64,000 nucleotides of DNA. It comes from an uncultured Clostridia bacterium. GTDB lineage: Bacteria; Bacillota; Clostridia; Christensenellales; UBA1242. The first letter of the stretch is position 1, and every line of letters begins with the position of its first letter. A program made the position numbers and the translations under genes. This document shows positions 63,201-64,000 of this stretch, one piece after another. The notes beneath the pieces are model-generated. The model made no database searches and was not told the DNA's origin. It was given only the letters and a program-made list of their open reading frames with translations. The stretch spans positions 21,585 to 85,584 of the forward strand of contig CALVZK010000004.1 in NCBI GenBank assembly GCA_944372505.1. Direction: 5' to 3'.

Positions 63201-64000
63201 AATGTTGAATACGGAACTCTTCCAACATATGATGGGACACCAACAAAACAATCAACTGAGCAATATGATTATGAATTTGCAGGTTGGGAGCCGGAAGTTG
63301 TTGTAGCGACAGAAAATGCAACATATAAGGCAACTTACACCCCAATATTAAGAAGTTATACAATCATTTTTAATAATAAAAATGTTACAGTTATGGTAGA
63401 TGAGCAAGAAATTAATAGCGGTGATAAAGTTGAATATGGCAAAACTTTAAATATTTCTTATCAAGAAACTGAAGGATATCACAAAACAAGTTTTAAAGTT
63501 AACGATGAAGAAAAAGAATCTCCTTGCTCAATTGTTGTTAGTGGGGATGTAACAATATCTTATAGTGAAGAAATTAATGTATACACAGTTACTCTTCCAA
63601 CTGGCGAGGGGTATACTATAGAAAGTGATGGAACTATAGTAAATCATGGGCAATCTTTTAGATTTAGAGTTGTTCTTAATGATGGATATACTCAAAGTAG
63701 TGTTGTAGTTAAGTCAAATAACAATGAAATTTCAATTGAAGAAGGCTATTATACCATTTTAAACATTACTGAAAATCAAATTGTTACCGTCGAAGGTGTA
63801 GTATTAAATACATACACAATAACATGGAATAATTATGATGGAACACCTTTATTGCAAACCGAAGTAATCCATGGACAAAAACCAACTTATACTGGAGAGA
63901 CACCAACAAAACAATCAAATGCACAATATGATTATGAATTTGCAGGTTGGGAGCCGGAAGTTGTTGTAGCGACAGAAAATGCAACATATAAGGCAACTTA
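60246..64000 (+). CDS. Large N-anchored surface repeat protein, 5' part
   Basis: Open from ATG 60246 to the window edge (1,251 codons, no stop). The N-terminus is cytoplasmic and basic (SSNKKKKT), followed by a membrane helix (about residues 23-44, LLLILLLLLLVLIGIAIALPLL) without a cleavage site, so the long C-terminal part should lie outside (type II topology). After about 320 residues of unassigned strands come six copies of a 76-residue divergent InlB-type repeat (GYELDKVYY..FxMPAxNVTIYAxF), with InlB B-repeat units between (EGYSFLGWSS.., EGYDFVGWSG..) and then further repeats with TPTKQS..YDYEFAGWEPEVV. The repeats have no catalytic motif. AGGAGGG site and own promoter. The protein continues beyond the window. 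Confidence 0.85.
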   Translation, partial: MENVENINEDQPKSSNKKKKTLLLILLLLLLVLIGIAIALPLLLIKDEVKISDLKLEQNVFKYNENYLNAKVYVFYDDDSEKEITLNDTYISQEDKEKFNIVGENHQITLTYENFSKTFYITIVEAEFSPSEIDNLVYSDQIVEFNTKGWFFPVTNLPEGASVSYNIEGIIENQASYSLIEPGTYIIEAIISKPNYKSLNINFTIKIVDTSISIENFEKIEDMYFTNVSADTTYIDFTKIVKINDKEGVFEIFADENLSTKFDKTNITINAGENHYYLKVFFEDNSITKVYDIVIYKNGMFNIKFILNSETLDEYQIEENKMIEQPALSKEGYIITGWKVDDELISFPYKISANTTFDAVYQLIDYNIQKSITGEGSIKLSKELANVGDEILITCNPNLGYEISKIYYKIDGQDQEIEIENNKFVMPAKNIIVYAEFVKINYAILKDGVTNGDFTVSKDSACFGEDISVSFMPNPGYELEEVYYIIEGGQEKIVIENSHFIMPIGNITIYVKYIPITYNITLILNDGIIEGEEIIYYTVESETFTLNKPTKEGYSFLGWSSDEIEIPQEEIVIEKGTIGNKEYIANWTINTYSITKGEMLNGSLEVVQSAQFNSSVTISINPDEGYELDKVYYKENDEGNEITIYGNSFNMPANNVTIYATFKAIEYDISKVEAENGTFNISQSVGIIGDVILITPKPNEGFQLEKIYYLINNEGEEILVLDNKFNMPANDVTIYVLFEKIDYTISKSEEVNGTVNISKNIANINDLITVTTQPNVGYTLVRIYYKLQDSDDEIIISDGSFIMPASNITIFAEFKKVDYTIAKSEMTNGDIEISLLGANLGEEINITPKPNLGYELDRLYYILQDDSEEIEIIDNTFIMPAGNLTVYATFKIIDYTITLDPAEGTLVGSRTINYTVESEDIVLEQPTREGYDFVGWSGTGLDGIVKNVTIQTGSTGDREYLANWEIKKFTIIWQNEDGEELKRDENVEYGTLPTYDGTPTKQSTEQYDYEFAGWEPEVVVATENATYKATYTPILRSYTIIFNNKNVTVMVDEQEINSGDKVEYGKTLNISYQETEGYHKTSFKVNDEEKESPCSIVVSGDVTISYSEEINVYTVTLPTGEGYTIESDGTIVNHGQSFRFRVVLNDGYTQSSVVVKSNNNEISIEEGYYTILNITENQIVTVEGVVLNTYTITWNNYDGTPLLQTEVIHGQKPTYTGETPTKQSNAQYDYEFAGWEPEVVVATENATYKAT
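61341..62928 (+). repeat. Array of 76-residue (228-base) repeats
   Basis: Repeat copies start near 61341, 61569, 62020, 62248, 62473 and 62701, each about 228 bases, with an InlB B-repeat of about 222 bases inserted at 61798. The copies keep a GY-x-L-x-x-[IV]YY and FxMPAxNxT pattern but differ in DNA, so they are old duplications rather than recent ones. Confidence 0.75.
63236..64000 (+). repeat. Near-identical 100-base direct repeat
   Basis: Bases 63236-63337 and 63899-64000 are almost identical (only a few differences, at TCAACTGAGC versus TCAAATGCAC), 663 bases apart, coding for TPTKQS..QYDYEFAGWEPEV and VVATENATYKAT. The second copy reaches the window edge. Much higher identity than the other repeats points to recent duplication or gene conversion. 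Confidence 0.85.

Overview
The window is strongly AT-rich, single-chromosome DNA around a replication origin. Spo0A, the low G+C Gram-positive style of dnaA/dnaN/rnpA/yidC/jag/parAB, the lipoprotein signals and the strong AGGAGG-type ribosome binding sites point to a Bacillota (Clostridia-like) bacterium. Pyruvate formate-lyase with its activase, a second PflA-like radical SAM protein and two rubrerythrins suggest a fermenting, oxygen-sensitive anaerobe, plausibly an uncultured gut lineage. I cannot name the species.

Left arm (1 to about 13.3 kb): nearly every gene is on the minus strand. It holds a radical SAM protein, a small Smr protein, Spo0A with an altered phosphoacceptor site, a lipoprotein, a phosphoesterase/YqeY pair, tRNA-Met, pflA/pflB, a secreted protein, a broken leucine-rich-repeat-like gene, a transglutaminase-fold protein, a short-chain dehydrogenase, a broken N-formylglutamate-amidohydrolase-like gene and tRNA-Leu.

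Origin region (13.7 to about 31.4 kb): two plus-strand lipoproteins, then recF on the minus strand facing away from dnaA, then dnaA, an intergenic region with DnaA boxes, dnaN, dut, and the cluster rpmH-rnpA-yidD-yidC-jag-mnmE-mnmG-rsmG-exoA-parA-parB, all on the plus strand, ending with two perfect parS sites. In Bacillus-type origins the rpmH-to-parB cluster points away from dnaA and recF follows dnaN, so this origin is rearranged. Transcription still runs away from the origin on both sides.

Right arm (31.4 to 64 kb): rubrerythrin, a small unknown protein, a membrane-anchored surface protein and trpS. Then comes a single 19.2-kb gene for a 6,398-residue secreted repeat protein with a C-terminal membrane anchor. 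It is followed by LemA and a DUF2207-like membrane protein, a VTT-domain membrane protein, an M18 aminopeptidase, a second rubrerythrin, and the first 1,251 codons of another very large repeat protein anchored by its N-terminus. Three proteins here share the same extracellular repeat family, so this part of the chromosome looks devoted to the cell surface.

The most notable observations are: the Asp-to-Glu change at the Spo0A phosphorylation site; the giant surface protein with an internal long duplication and matching modules at both ends; a set of genes whose -10 box lies only 6-7 bases before the ATG (probable leaderless mRNAs); a YidC with an extra domain of about 240 residues; and a strongly ribosome-bound 14-codon ORF behind a promoter with an operator-like palindrome. 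No CRISPR array, insertion sequence, prophage or rRNA gene was seen.
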